Part shown: piece by piece, positions 1-8,971 of the stretch
Position numbering within the stretch: the first letter of the stretch is position 1
How the letters are laid out: each line of letters opens with the position of its first letter
Origin: Gammaproteobacteria bacterium
GTDB taxonomy: Bacteria; Pseudomonadota; Gammaproteobacteria; Pseudomonadales; Cellvibrionaceae
NCBI GenBank assembly: GCA_004172865.1
Contig: SEBV01000010.1
Location: forward strand, 186,001 to 250,000
DNA length: 64,000 bases
Reading direction: 5' to 3'
Translations under genes and position numbers: made by a program
Notes under the pieces: generated by a model
What the model saw: the letters and a program-made list of their open reading frames with translations, nothing else
What the model was told of the DNA's origin: nothing
The model's database searches: none

Positions 1-2187
1 CACATTCCAACCGTTGATTGCACTGGTGCCGCTGTTGGTAATGCGAATAGCGCCGGTGAAACCCGTGTTCCATTCGTTACTAACAACGTAAGTGCATTTG
101 CCACTGGTGTTCGCAGCCGACGAACTGGATTTGCTGGACGCGATTGCACTTGTAACCGAGCTGGACGCTTTCGAACTCGCCAGCGAGGATTTGCTAGACG
201 AACTTACTGCTGCAACCGAACTCGATTTACTTGAAGTAACAGAACTCGCACTGCTTGCCGGTACAGTCGCATTAGGGTTTTTGCCTACAAAATACAAGCT
301 TGGCGCTGCAGGTATTGCCATACCGTCGCCAATAAAAAAGCTGGTGTGCGGTGGTTGGTTGTAAGCGACATTTTGACGAGCGACTTCCTGACGATATTGG
401 GAGTCATGCATTAAGGTGCGCAATTTGTTGGTGGTGACCGCTGTGGTAGAGAAAATAATTAGCTGCGAGTTGTTGTCCACTCGCCAGATAACTTCTTCAC
501 GCCAATCGCCAAAAATATCCGCTGATAAACCTGGCGTCGCTTTGGTACCGTTATTGGACGCAGCGCCGTAGTTGTAGGCCGTCAGCAAGCGCGTGTCTGT
601 GCTGGCGGTGTAATTCCATTTATTGATCATGGTGTTGTTGAGCTGTTCGCTCAGCAGATCGCCATCCCACAGCACACTAAAGTTGATGGAGTTAGGTTTG
701 GTGTTGCCGATAAGCACGCCCTTCGCGGTGTATAGCCCGCCCACCGACGCCCAACTTTCGTTGCCGGGATAACGTGGGTCAATATCCATAGTGACGCCGC
801 GGCCAACGTCGGTATTGCCATTAATGCCCCAGAGGATTTGGCCGGTTTTTGCATCATGCATTTCCTCGCCGTAAGTAGCACTCGGGTCTTCATGCACCAT
901 ATAAACTTCCAGCCCTGCGCGAGTTGGGTCGAGATCACCTAAATGCAACGCGTCGCCATGGCCGAGCTTGGTGCTGTACATCAAGGTGCCGTTGTCATTG
1001 ATTGCCGCAGCGCCGAAGATAATTTCGTCCTTACCGTCGGCATCTACATCACCCACACTCAAGCTGTGCGCGCCCTGCCCGGCAGCCGCACTATTGCCGC
1101 TGGTGTTGCTGTCGAATACCCAGCGTTGGCTCAACTTGCCATCGCGCCAATCCCAAGCCGCTACCACCGCACGAGTGTAATAGCCGCGGCTCATGATCAG
1201 GCTCGGGCGAGTTCCGTCCAAATAGGCGATACCTGCTAAAAAGCGATCAACGCGATTGCCATAATTATCGCCCCACGAACTGACGGTTCCGCGCGCAGGC
1301 ACATAATCCGTAGTTGCCAGGGTAGCGCCCGTTTCGCCATTAAAGATGGTGAGGTATTCCGGGCCCGATAAAACGTAACCACTCGAATTGCGATAATCCG
1401 TATTGGCGTTGCTGCCGCCGAGGACTACACCATTGCCATCGCGAGTGCCGGGCGCCGTTTTAATCGCTACCTCAGCTTTACCGTCACCATCCAGGTCATA
1501 CACCATAAATTGCGTGTAGTGCGCACCGGCGCGAATATTCTTGCCAAGGTCAATTCGCCAAAGTTGCGTGCCGTTAATTTTATAGGCGTCGATAAATACA
1601 TTGCCGGTGTACCCACTTTGCGAGTTGTCTTTAGAATTGGAAGGGTCCCATTTGACGATGATCTCGTACTGACCGTCGCCGTCAACATCGCCTACGCTTA
1701 AGTCGTTCGGCGAATAGGTATAGGCCTCGCCCGATGGAGTTGTGCCATCCGCAGGCTTTTGCAAATTCACAAGTAAATAAGGATTAGTCCAAGTGGCTTT
1801 GGCAGTATTTGCGGCCAATTCAGTACCGTTAATAATCGCTCGCACGGTATAAGCCGCGTTGGTGGTGCCGCTTGCATCAAAATAATTGGTGCTGGACGTA
1901 ACGGGAGTGGAAGTGATTTTGGTACCGTTGCGATATACATTAAAGCTGACGTTGCTCGGGTCATCCCCCAGCATCCGCCAGCCAATATAAACACCATTAC
2001 CCGACGGAAGCGCAACAACACCGCGATCAAGATATTCTGCCTGTCGTGCGGCTTGCGCAGATGACAAGCACAGCGAGGCGAGCGCAACAGCGCTTAGGGA
2101 TTTTACGAATAGCTTTTTAAAACTGTTGGGAACAGATTGGATAGGGACAGCATAACGCGCCCCTTTTCCCTGGCGGAATTCAAACAT
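1..2187 (-). CDS. Rhamnogalacturonan lyase, PL11, with Ser-rich linker and CBM2 (C-terminus off window)
   Basis: A secreted enzyme that cleaves the rhamnose-galacturonic acid backbone of pectin rhamnogalacturonan I by beta-elimination. The frame is open for 729 codons from an ATG preceded by AACGAGG to the window edge, so the stop is outside. An n-region of about 25 residues and a hydrophobic stretch ending CLSSAQA look like a signal peptide. The PL11 body follows from about residue 35, with calcium-type repeats such as DVDGDG and a C-terminal [10 protein letters not shown] motif. A linker of about 50 residues, mostly Ser with Ala/Lys/Thr, occupies roughly residues 642-693, and the remaining residues ([13 protein letters not shown], then INGWNV) match the start of a family 2 carbohydrate-binding module. 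Poly-serine linkers are typical of Cellvibrio plant-cell-wall enzymes. The family call is firm; exo or endo action cannot be read. Confidence 0.93.
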   Translation of the reverse strand, partial: MFEFRQGKGARYAVPIQSVPNSFKKLFVKSLSAVALASLCLSSAQAARQAEYLDRGVVALPSGNGVYIGWRMLGDDPSNVSFNVYRNGTKITSTPVTSSTNYFDASGTTNAAYTVRAIINGTELAANTAKATWTNPYLLVNLQKPADGTTPSGEAYTYSPNDLSVGDVDGDGQYEIIVKWDPSNSKDNSQSGYTGNVFIDAYKINGTQLWRIDLGKNIRAGAHYTQFMVYDLDGDGKAEVAIKTAPGTRDGNGVVLGGSNANTDYRNSSGYVLSGPEYLTIFNGETGATLATTDYVPARGTVSSWGDNYGNRVDRFLAGIAYLDGTRPSLIMSRGYYTRAVVAAWDWRDGKLSQRWVFDSNTSGNSAAAGQGAHSLSVGDVDADGKDEIIFGAAAINDNGTLMYSTKLGHGDALHLGDLDPTRAGLEVYMVHEDPSATYGEEMHDAKTGQILWGINGNTDVGRGVTMDIDPRYPGNESWASVGGLYTAKGVLIGNTKPNSINFSVLWDGDLLSEQLNNTMINKWNYTASTDTRLLTAYNYGAASNNGTKATPGLSADIFGDWREEVIWRVDNNSQLIIFSTTAVTTNKLRTLMHDSQYRQEVARQNVAYNQPPHTSFFIGDGMAIPAAPSLYFVGKNPNATVPASSASSVTSSKSSSVAAVSSSSKSSLASSKASSSVTSAIASSKSSSSAANTSGKCTYVVSNEWNTGFTGAIRITNSGTSAINGWNV

Positions 2188-2234
2188 AGTAAACCTCGTT
2201 ATTAATTATGTATTGGTTATTGAGTTGCACGCGG

Positions 2235-2270
2235 GCCAGAAACCGATCCTTCAGGTAACCGGTTTCTGGC
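2235..2270 (-). promoter_or_regulatory. Perfect 11-bp inverted repeat upstream of the lyase gene
   Basis: GCCAGAAACCG and its exact complement flank a 14-base loop, 48 bases upstream of the lyase start codon and downstream of rsmJ. No T-run follows on either strand, so it is a poor intrinsic terminator. It could be an mRNA leader hairpin or a regulator site for the pectinase gene. A TATAGT sequence lies just upstream on the minus strand (about 2279-2284), which would place the hairpin near the transcript start. The function is inference. Confidence 0.4.
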
Positions 2271-2421
2271 GATGAGAGACTATAGCGGCTGAATAAAAAT
2301 TCAACAGATTGCCGGTAAAATGATTTTTATTTGTGATGGCTAAAACATTTAATAAGATAAATTTCAGCCGCGTGTCGCGTTAGTTTGCATCGGGGATTTG
2401 TAGATTAGAGACGCTTGGAAT

Positions 2422-3252
2422 TTATAACCCTCGGCTACCAAGCTGTTCAGGCATTTTCTTTAAAGTGTAAATATCGTACCGGCTCGACTTTCCTTCCAAC
2501 TGATAAGACGGGGTTTTGTTAGCAATAAACGGAGCTTTGCGAGGGCGCTTTACTACTACCCTATAATTAGCTTTCCCGAGCGCTTTTTCGAGCAGAGAAT
2601 CGGCGTCTTCGTCTTTGCCGACTACGTGGTGAAACGCAGCCATTTCCTTTTTCACATCGGCCGACTTTTGGCGATCTGGAAACATGGGGTCGAGGTAGAT
2701 AACGTCCGGACGATTTTCATCAGTTATCTGTTCAAGGTAATTCTGGCTATCCACTGCCAACAACTCCATACGGGCAATAATTCCCGCTAGTTCAGGATCA
2801 TCAAACGGCGATTGGCTGCGGGCTCTGTCCAAGCCATCGTGCAGGAGAGCATGAACGACCGGTGAACGCTCCAACAATTGAACGGTGCAACCTAGCGTGG
2901 CTAATACGAAAGCATCTTTTCCAAGACCGGCGGTGGCATCCAGAACGTTGGGGTATACACCAGCTTTCACGCCGACTGCTTTGGCGATCATCTGACTTTT
3001 GCCGCCGCCGAATTTACGGCGATGATCCACAGCACCTTCGGCGAATTCGGTCCTTATCGGACCGGGCGCTTTGCGGCCAGTTTGCTGTAGTGATACACCA
3101 TGATGATCGAACACGACTACAAATTCGGGAGCCTGCAAGTCGGTAAGATCAATATCAAATTTCAGCGGCTGGCCCAAGCGCTCAGCCAGTGCCTGAGCGG
3201 CTTCAGAAAAATCCGGCGACTGACACACAACCCAGAGTTCATTGATATTCAT
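2422..3252 (-). CDS. rsmJ: 16S rRNA (guanine-1516-N2)-methyltransferase RsmJ
   Basis: Transfers a methyl group from S-adenosylmethionine to N2 of G1516 in 16S rRNA of the small subunit (family knowledge). The 276-residue protein has the SAM-binding motif DATAGLGKD at about residues 105-113 and the catalytic-type DPMFP at 188-192, followed by the family C-terminal [10 protein letters not shown] segment. Length is close to the E. coli protein (about 250 residues). It is divergent from the DUF2062 gene and monocistronic in appearance; the lyase gene starts 234 bases further on. Confidence 0.95.
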   Translation of the reverse strand: MNINELWVVCQSPDFSEAAQALAERLGQPLKFDIDLTDLQAPEFVVVFDHHGVSLQQTGRKAPGPIRTEFAEGAVDHRRKFGGGKSQMIAKAVGVKAGVYPNVLDATAGLGKDAFVLATLGCTVQLLERSPVVHALLHDGLDRARSQSPFDDPELAGIIARMELLAVDSQNYLEQITDENRPDVIYLDPMFPDRQKSADVKKEMAAFHHVVGKDEDADSLLEKALGKANYRVVVKRPRKAPFIANKTPSYQLEGKSSRYDIYTLKKMPEQLGSRGL

Positions 3253-3455
3253 GCAAATCTCGCAACTTTTTCACCATACTCACCTCTAGTAATAGAGCCA
3301 AGCTTGTCCGCCGAATGCAGCGGCGCGACTATATACAAAAGCGAATGACCGGCCAACCGAATTCCTAAACAACTCGCCCCAAGGACACTTGATGATAGAA
3401 CCTGTCACTAAACTTATGCATAATGCGGCCAACTTTTTGAATTTAGTGAACTGAT

Positions 3456-4055
3456 ATGGCGCGCAATTTACTCAAACGTTTTATTCCGACGCCGGAAACC
3501 ATCAAAAATAATCCCGCGTTACGTCTGTTTGAAAAATTCTTGCACGACCCAAATCTTTTCCACCTCAACCGCCGCTCAGTATCCGTCGCGTTCTTTTGGG
3601 GCCTGTTCATCGCCATACTTCCGGTGCCCGGGCAAATGCCGTTATCTGCATTAGCTGCATTAGTGTTCCGTTGCAACTTACCTATTGCGGTGGCCCTCGC
3701 CTGGGTTAGTAATCCTTTCACCACACCATTTTTGCTACTACTTAGCTACAAAGTGGGCGCTTTTATCCTGCAGGCCGATGCATCTTCAAACCTTAACGAT
3801 GAAGGCATAATTGCCAGCGCAAACGTGGTTTGGACACAATTATTAAATGGCAACTTCAGCGAGAGCTGGAATTGGTTTCTAAAAAGTCTTGGCGATATTT
3901 GGAAACCGTTACTACTGGGACTGATCATCACCGGCCTAATGGCAGGCGCGCTTGGTTATTTTGTGATGCAAATTTTCTGGCGCTGGAACGTAACCAGGGC
4001 CTGGCAAAAACGTAAGCAAGAGCGGCAAGCCGCTGCGAATGGGAAAAACGATTAA
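3456..4055 (+). CDS. DUF2062 domain membrane protein
   Basis: A 199-residue inner-membrane protein of the DUF2062 family, whose biochemical role is not established. The family core is visible: a basic N-terminal stretch with RRSVSVAFFWGLF and the motif PVPGQMPLSALAALVFRCNLPIAVALAWVSNPFT split across the first two hydrophobic segments, then a third hydrophobic segment at about residues 150-175. The tail is strongly basic (WQKRKQERQ) and probably cytoplasmic. It lies alone between rsmJ (divergent) and tpx. I see no further functional clue. Confidence 0.85.
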   Translation: MARNLLKRFIPTPETIKNNPALRLFEKFLHDPNLFHLNRRSVSVAFFWGLFIAILPVPGQMPLSALAALVFRCNLPIAVALAWVSNPFTTPFLLLLSYKVGAFILQADASSNLNDEGIIASANVVWTQLLNGNFSESWNWFLKSLGDIWKPLLLGLIITGLMAGALGYFVMQIFWRWNVTRAWQKRKQERQAAANGKND

Positions 4056-4168
4056 TCGTATTGCTACACAATCGTCATACAAATATGCAAACGTCACCCT
4101 TGTAATTCATCTTCATGCCTCCATCAATTGGGCTCAGCTTGAAAAATCAACCTCAAAGGAGTTATTCC

Positions 4169-4666
4169 ATGGCAACAGTTACACTTAAAGGCAATCCATT
4201 TAACACCAATAGCGACCTTCCTGCAGTGGGTAGCGCCGCGCCTGCATTCAACCTGGTTAAGACTGATTTATCAGAAGTGACTGGTGCGAGCCTTGCTGGC
4301 AAACGCGTTGTACTTAACATTTTCCCAAGCGTAGACACACCAACTTGCGCGCAATCAGTTCGCACCTTCAACGCCCAAGCAAGCGCTTTGGACAACACCG
4401 TTGTGGTATGTGCATCCCAAGATTTGCCATTTGCACTCGCGCGTTTTTGCGGCGCTGAAGGCTTAAACAACGTAATTCCTGCATCTGCTTTCCGCTCTGA
4501 TTTCGCCAGCACTTACGGCGTAAAATTGGTAGATGGCCCATTGGCTGGCTTAACCGCACGTGCAGTGGTGGTATTGGGTACCGATGGCAAAGTATTGCAC
4601 ACTGAATTAGTGAGCGAGATTGCCAACGAACCTGATTACGATGCAGCTTTAAAAGTATTGGCGTAA
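4169..4666 (+). CDS. tpx: Thiol peroxidase Tpx (atypical 2-Cys peroxiredoxin)
   Basis: Reduces hydrogen peroxide and alkyl hydroperoxides using thioredoxin. The start at 4169 was chosen over an in-frame ATG 54 bases upstream because AAGGAG sits just before it and the resulting 165 residues match the family length (E. coli 168). The peroxidatic cysteine is C60 in SVDTPTCAQSVRTFN and the resolving cysteine is C94 in ARFCG, the normal Tpx spacing. A third cysteine, C81, lies between them. A strong hairpin terminator follows directly, so the gene is probably transcribed alone. Confidence 0.97.
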   Translation: MATVTLKGNPFNTNSDLPAVGSAAPAFNLVKTDLSEVTGASLAGKRVVLNIFPSVDTPTCAQSVRTFNAQASALDNTVVVCASQDLPFALARFCGAEGLNNVIPASAFRSDFASTYGVKLVDGPLAGLTARAVVVLGTDGKVLHTELVSEIANEPDYDAALKVLA

Positions 4667-4700
4667 TCGCCAATCGGCTTTTGAAATAAAAGTTGAAAAT

Positions 4701-4733
4701 AAAAAATGCCGGATAATTATCCGGCATTTTTTA
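4701..4733 (+). terminator. Bidirectional intrinsic terminator after tpx
   Basis: A perfect palindrome built on ATGCCGGATAA and its complement is flanked by A6 on the left and T6 on the right, so it can terminate tpx on the plus strand and the convergent chemoreceptor gene on the minus strand. Confidence 0.9.
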
Positions 4734-4760
4734 TTCAACATTTTAATATTGATAAAGTTC

Positions 4761-4792
4761 TCTCGTTCCCAAGCCGGAGCTTGGGAGCGAGA
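4761..4792. repeat. Second hairpin in the tpx/chemoreceptor gap, interspersed-repeat-like
   Basis: A 14-bp stem (TCTCGTTCCCAAGC with one G-T pair) closes on a CGGA tetraloop. It has no T-run and sits between two converging genes next to a complete terminator. The GTTCCCA...TGGGA(A)C core resembles short palindromic repeats that I associate with many gammaproteobacterial genomes; only one copy is visible in this window, so the repeat status is inference. Confidence 0.5.
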
Positions 4793-4823
4793 TGTAATAT
4801 CGGGCATTTTAATTATTGATAAA

Positions 4824-6446
4824 TTAAACTTTAAACTGCTTCACCAATTGCTGTAGATCAACCGTAATTTTCGCCAATTGATTTATTGCTTCAGTCGATT
4901 TTTGTGTTCCATCTGCCGTCACAATTGTCGCTTCATTGATATGAACAATATTGCGATTAATTTCTTCAGACACCGCCGTCTGTTCTTCGGCCGCCGTAGC
5001 AATTTGCGCGCTTAATTCGGAAATTTTAGTAACCGTTTGAGCAATCGTCTTTAACGAATGCCCTGCTTTCTCCGCTTTACCAACCACAATGCCCGCTTGC
5101 TCACAACTTTTATTCATTGCATCAACAGATGATTTTGACTCCAATTGTAATTGGCTGATCATTTGATTAATTTCGCCGGTCGATTGTTGCGTGCGGCTGG
5201 CAAGCGTTCGCACTTCATCCGCAACCACCGCAAAACCACGACCTTGTTCACCCGCGCGCGCGGCTTCAATTGCCGCGTTTAATGCTAATAAATTGGTTTG
5301 TTCGGCGATATTTTTAATAACATCCACCACCGACGAAATATTATGACTATTGTGTTCAACGCGATTAATAATTTCAGAAGCAGCGCTAATTTGATTGGAT
5401 AATACCGTAATTGAATGCACTGCCTCCTGCACCACTTGCCCGCCCATATGAGTTTCTTCTGCGGCCTGCTGTGCTGAACTCGCTGTTGCTAAAATATTAT
5501 TGGATACCTCGTGAACTGTCGCTGTCATTTCATTCATAGCTGCTGCGACTTGCTCAGTCTCCGAACGCTGTTCAATCATATTGCTGGAAGCGGCGCGAGT
5601 AACAACAGAAATTTCTTCAACGGATGTTAATAATTTTGTTGTGGTCAAACTGATTTGTGAAATTACACCCACCAGATTAGTACGCATTTTTTCCATCGCG
5701 CGCGCAAGCGAACCTAACTCATCAGATTTTGAAGTATCAATATTTACTGTCATGTCGCCCGCCGCAACTTGCTCGGAAACATAAACCAAACGTTCAAGCG
5801 GCGCGGTGATATTTTTAATAACGATTTGTGAAATAAAAATCATCGCCAAAGTTCCCACAATCGAAATGATAATGAGAATTTTGGTGGTGCTATTTTTTGC
5901 ATCGTAAGCTGCCGTTTGAGTAAGCCTTACATTCTCTTCAATAAGATCGGTCAAAGCCTCCATCTCAACTTCCAAACGCGTAAACGCCTTATGGAATTCA
6001 GGCAGCATCCCAAGCGCTGCCGGGCGATCTGTTTTTGCGGTTTGTACAATCTTGGTCGCGGTGGCAATGTAGTCATGCAACACCGGAAGCGTTTTGGTAA
6101 GAGCTTCACGTGTTTTGGGATCAGTGACTAATTTTTGATTTTTATTTAGCGCGTCGGTAAATAATTCCGAGTGCTCTTTTAATTCTTTTTCAACAGTGAT
6201 CACATCATTAGTGTTAGGATTTTCAGCGGCTAAGAGCGCGGCATTCACATCGGAGTTTAATGTGTCATGCAACATATCTGCATACATGTGATTGCGCAAA
6301 ATAGTGGAACTCACCACTATTTGATTCATCGCCCCGCTGAGATTTTGAATACTGCTGTAGCAGTAAATCCCCACAACACCGGTAATCACTAACCCCATGA
6401 GTGTTAGCCCAATCAACTTACTTTTAATGGTGAGCATGCTAAACAT
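4824..6446 (-). CDS. Methyl-accepting chemotaxis protein
   Basis: A transmembrane chemoreceptor that signals through CheW/CheA. I start it at 6446 ([11 protein letters not shown]) because AGGAAGG lies 8 bases upstream and the transmembrane segment then comes within the first 30 residues; an earlier ATG at 6509 only adds 21 unlikely residues. Order: TM1, a periplasmic region of about 150 residues like a four-helix-bundle (4HB_MCP) sensor, TM2, a HAMP domain ([17 protein letters not shown]), then the signalling coiled coil with the conserved hairpin tip [20 protein letters not shown] and [12 protein letters not shown]. The C-terminus ([10 protein letters not shown]) has no CheR-binding pentapeptide. 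The ligand cannot be predicted. Confidence 0.95.
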   Translation of the reverse strand: MFSMLTIKSKLIGLTLMGLVITGVVGIYCYSSIQNLSGAMNQIVVSSTILRNHMYADMLHDTLNSDVNAALLAAENPNTNDVITVEKELKEHSELFTDALNKNQKLVTDPKTREALTKTLPVLHDYIATATKIVQTAKTDRPAALGMLPEFHKAFTRLEVEMEALTDLIEENVRLTQTAAYDAKNSTTKILIIISIVGTLAMIFISQIVIKNITAPLERLVYVSEQVAAGDMTVNIDTSKSDELGSLARAMEKMRTNLVGVISQISLTTTKLLTSVEEISVVTRAASSNMIEQRSETEQVAAAMNEMTATVHEVSNNILATASSAQQAAEETHMGGQVVQEAVHSITVLSNQISAASEIINRVEHNSHNISSVVDVIKNIAEQTNLLALNAAIEAARAGEQGRGFAVVADEVRTLASRTQQSTGEINQMISQLQLESKSSVDAMNKSCEQAGIVVGKAEKAGHSLKTIAQTVTKISELSAQIATAAEEQTAVSEEINRNIVHINEATIVTADGTQKSTEAINQLAKITVDLQQLVKQFKV

Positions 6447-6824
6447 TGTCCATACCTTCCTATTGAGCGCGCAGCGCGTCAGAAATATATGATTTAGCTT
6501 AGAATACAAACACCAAAAGTGTTAATTCCGCGCCTCAATGGCTGCAAGTTAAAAGCTGCTTCAATTAAAAACTCGCTTGTTTGCGAGCATCCCGAACGGG
6601 TTAATACCCTGCGAATTTCAAACAATGTGCCTTGTGTAGCTTTAAAAAGTCATGCACAAAACGAGTATTCATGGGTATAACCAGTTGATGATGTGGCTTA
6701 TGGTTATCAGCCAGTATTGAATTTATATATTCCAAGCGCGCCGCGTTGGGTGGGAATTTCAGTCAGCAGTGGTTTTTATTTGCTCTCAAGTGTTAAAAAG
6801 GCGTCTTGATAGTCGTCTTTTTTA
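6447..6824. other. Intergenic region between TonB receptor and chemoreceptor genes
   Basis: About 380 bases with no convincing ORF. It must hold the chemoreceptor promoter on the minus strand and the end of the receptor transcript. Only a weak separated inverted repeat (ATAACCA ... TGGTTAT, near 6674-6706) stands out. I see no clear terminator for the receptor gene. Confidence 0.4.
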
Positions 6825-8873
6825 TTACAGAGACCAATCAAACATAAGACTGATTTCGCGTCCGCGATTTGGAATGCCTTTCGGTAAATTAACGCCTTGT
6901 GCAGGTGTTGAATAATCCAGATCAGCGAGATTTTTAAATTGCACACTCAGGTTGTAGCCTTGTTTAAATTGGTAGCGCAGTTTTGAATTGATTACCCAAA
7001 AATCATCAAGCTCGTTCAAACTATTATTCGCACCTAATTCATAGCGAGCACTTTGGTGATTAGCCAATAGATTCCAGTTCCATGCACCCTGATTAAAATT
7101 TAACTCAACTGACGTTAGTTGTTTGGCTTCACGAAATGCAGTTTTAGGTAAGCTTATAAAATCAGTATAAATCCCTCGAAGGGACCACTGTTGCGTGAGA
7201 ATATATTTTGCACCGAAGGTAACTCCCGTACTGGATTCATCCCTACTATTCACAAAAGTACGTGTACTGCCGAGAAAACCCGCGACGATAGGATCTTTAT
7301 AATCATTGCGAAAACCGCCCACACTCATAACCGTATTGCCCCAACTTCCGATCCACAATAAGTCCCAGGTTTTTACAGTTTCATAACTAAGTTTTGGGTT
7401 GCCGACCAACAACGGGTTATTGATAACGCCTGTTTCACCGAGTGACGGTGTGCGATAGGCATCGCCGTATAATAATTTAATAGTTTGTGAAGGAGTTAGT
7501 TGATGCACCAGTCCCACTCGTGGGCTCAAATGTCCACCAAAATTATCGTAATCGTCGTAACGCAAACCCAGAGTCAGATCTGTGCTTGCACCTAGCGCTT
7601 GTTGATATTGTCCGTATACGCCGACGGAATGATAAGAGTCCATTAAACCAAGTGGCGTTGTATGCGTAAAATCTCCGTAATAGTTAATGGGTAAATTATG
7701 TTGCGCTAATTGGCCTAAATCGTAATTGTTTCTAACGAAAGCATCTGTTTCAGAATCCTGTTTCCACTCAATACCAAGGAGCGCGTTCGAGCGCTCGCCT
7801 AATTTCATATTATTGGTCATGCCGAAATTATAGGTTTCACCCGCAAGCGTAGCTTTTGTGAGTAGCGGTGCAGTACTTGAAGGCTGACTAATTTGCGCTA
7901 AACCACCCGCACCTATAACCGCAACATTAGATGATTGTTCGCTGGATAAATAACCCGCATAAACATTTGTAACAATGTCGTTCCAAAACTGAAAACTGTG
8001 TTCAATATTAAATTGTTTTAATACCGCGCCAGCCGTGTTAAATCCGTTTTGCGTATTTTCGATAGTGTAAAAATCATCTGCATTACTGGTGTGATAACCG
8101 ACATGGATTTTGGTGTCGGCATTGGCAAGAGATACGTCCAGATCAATTGTTTGACGGGGATCTTTAGTGGTCAGTGGCGCTTTGGTAAAGGTGTCTTGCA
8201 CATTATAAGTCTGACCGGAATCTTCATAAGCACGCGCGTAAACATCGGCAGACCAGTCACCTATAGCGTTGGAAAGTGACAAGCTTGCACTGCGTCTATC
8301 ATCACTGCCAACTTCAAGTTTTACGGCATTAATATTTTTTCGCGTAATGATATTTATGACGCCGGTGAAAGCGCTAGAGCCATAAATCGCAGAACCTGGG
8401 CCGCGAATAATTTCAACGCGCTCAATTTGTTCCAGCGGAATTAACGGCAAGGTAATATCCGCAGAACCTGTGCGCGGATTCGCTACGCTGCGGCCATCAA
8501 TGACCACCAAAACTTCACGGGCTTGAGAACCATTGCGACGCCCGCGTGAGCTAAAGGTGTAGTTCAAACCGCTGTCGCCGCCGCGATCAAATTGAAATGC
8601 AGGAACCGTATTTACCAATTCATATAAATAATCAATTCCCATGCGCTCAAGTTGCTCGTGGGTATATACACTGACAACTGCAGGTACAGACTTTAAAGAT
8701 TGATCGCGCAAGGTAGAACCGGTCACAGGGACTTGTAACAATTGTTCAAGCTCCATGTTCAAATATTCTTCGTCTTCTGCAGCTACCTGCATACAACTTA
8801 ATAGCACAGTAACGGCTAAAATATTGCGAAGGTGTAATCGTCGACAATGTAGACTTTGGTTGATTGTCATCAT
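6825..8873 (-). CDS. TonB-dependent outer membrane receptor
   Basis: A 682-residue beta-barrel receptor of the vitamin B12/colicin-receptor type, taking up a ligand with energy from TonB. An N-terminal signal peptide ends near VAAEDEEY. The mature start has MELEQLLQVPVTGST, a form common in receptors encoded beside sensor kinases, then the plug with VLVVIDGRSV and RVEIIRGPGSAIYGSSAFTG, and a barrel ending in a typical aromatic residue-containing FDWSL. It is the last gene of a minus-strand set after a hybrid kinase (98-base gap) and a YfiR-like gene, so its ligand may be sensed by, or regulated by, that kinase. This link is inferred from position only. Confidence 0.93.
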   Translation of the reverse strand: MMTINQSLHCRRLHLRNILAVTVLLSCMQVAAEDEEYLNMELEQLLQVPVTGSTLRDQSLKSVPAVVSVYTHEQLERMGIDYLYELVNTVPAFQFDRGGDSGLNYTFSSRGRRNGSQAREVLVVIDGRSVANPRTGSADITLPLIPLEQIERVEIIRGPGSAIYGSSAFTGVINIITRKNINAVKLEVGSDDRRSASLSLSNAIGDWSADVYARAYEDSGQTYNVQDTFTKAPLTTKDPRQTIDLDVSLANADTKIHVGYHTSNADDFYTIENTQNGFNTAGAVLKQFNIEHSFQFWNDIVTNVYAGYLSSEQSSNVAVIGAGGLAQISQPSSTAPLLTKATLAGETYNFGMTNNMKLGERSNALLGIEWKQDSETDAFVRNNYDLGQLAQHNLPINYYGDFTHTTPLGLMDSYHSVGVYGQYQQALGASTDLTLGLRYDDYDNFGGHLSPRVGLVHQLTPSQTIKLLYGDAYRTPSLGETGVINNPLLVGNPKLSYETVKTWDLLWIGSWGNTVMSVGGFRNDYKDPIVAGFLGSTRTFVNSRDESSTGVTFGAKYILTQQWSLRGIYTDFISLPKTAFREAKQLTSVELNFNQGAWNWNLLANHQSARYELGANNSLNELDDFWVINSKLRYQFKQGYNLSVQFKNLADLDYSTPAQGVNLPKGIPNRGREISLMFDWSL

Positions 8874-8971
8874 TAATTTCCTTTGATATCTACAATCTTT
8901 CTCTCACATTCAGCGTTACGTAAAGATTGTTTAATGTCTGAAATAAATTAATTTTTTGATAAGACTTAGCA

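Noticed and set aside
92-364. Plus-strand ORF rich in Leu, Glu, Asp and Ala
   Set aside because: It is the antisense of the serine-rich linker of the lyase; the repeated codons make a long open frame by chance.
651-2087. Several short ORFs on both strands that suggest a broken gene
   Set aside because: The minus-strand frame beginning at 2187 is open to the window edge; I checked most of its length codon by codon without finding a stop, so the lyase gene is intact in this window.
4368-4727. Minus-strand ORF overlapping tpx and its terminator
   Set aside because: It is antisense to tpx and runs through the terminator; no support.
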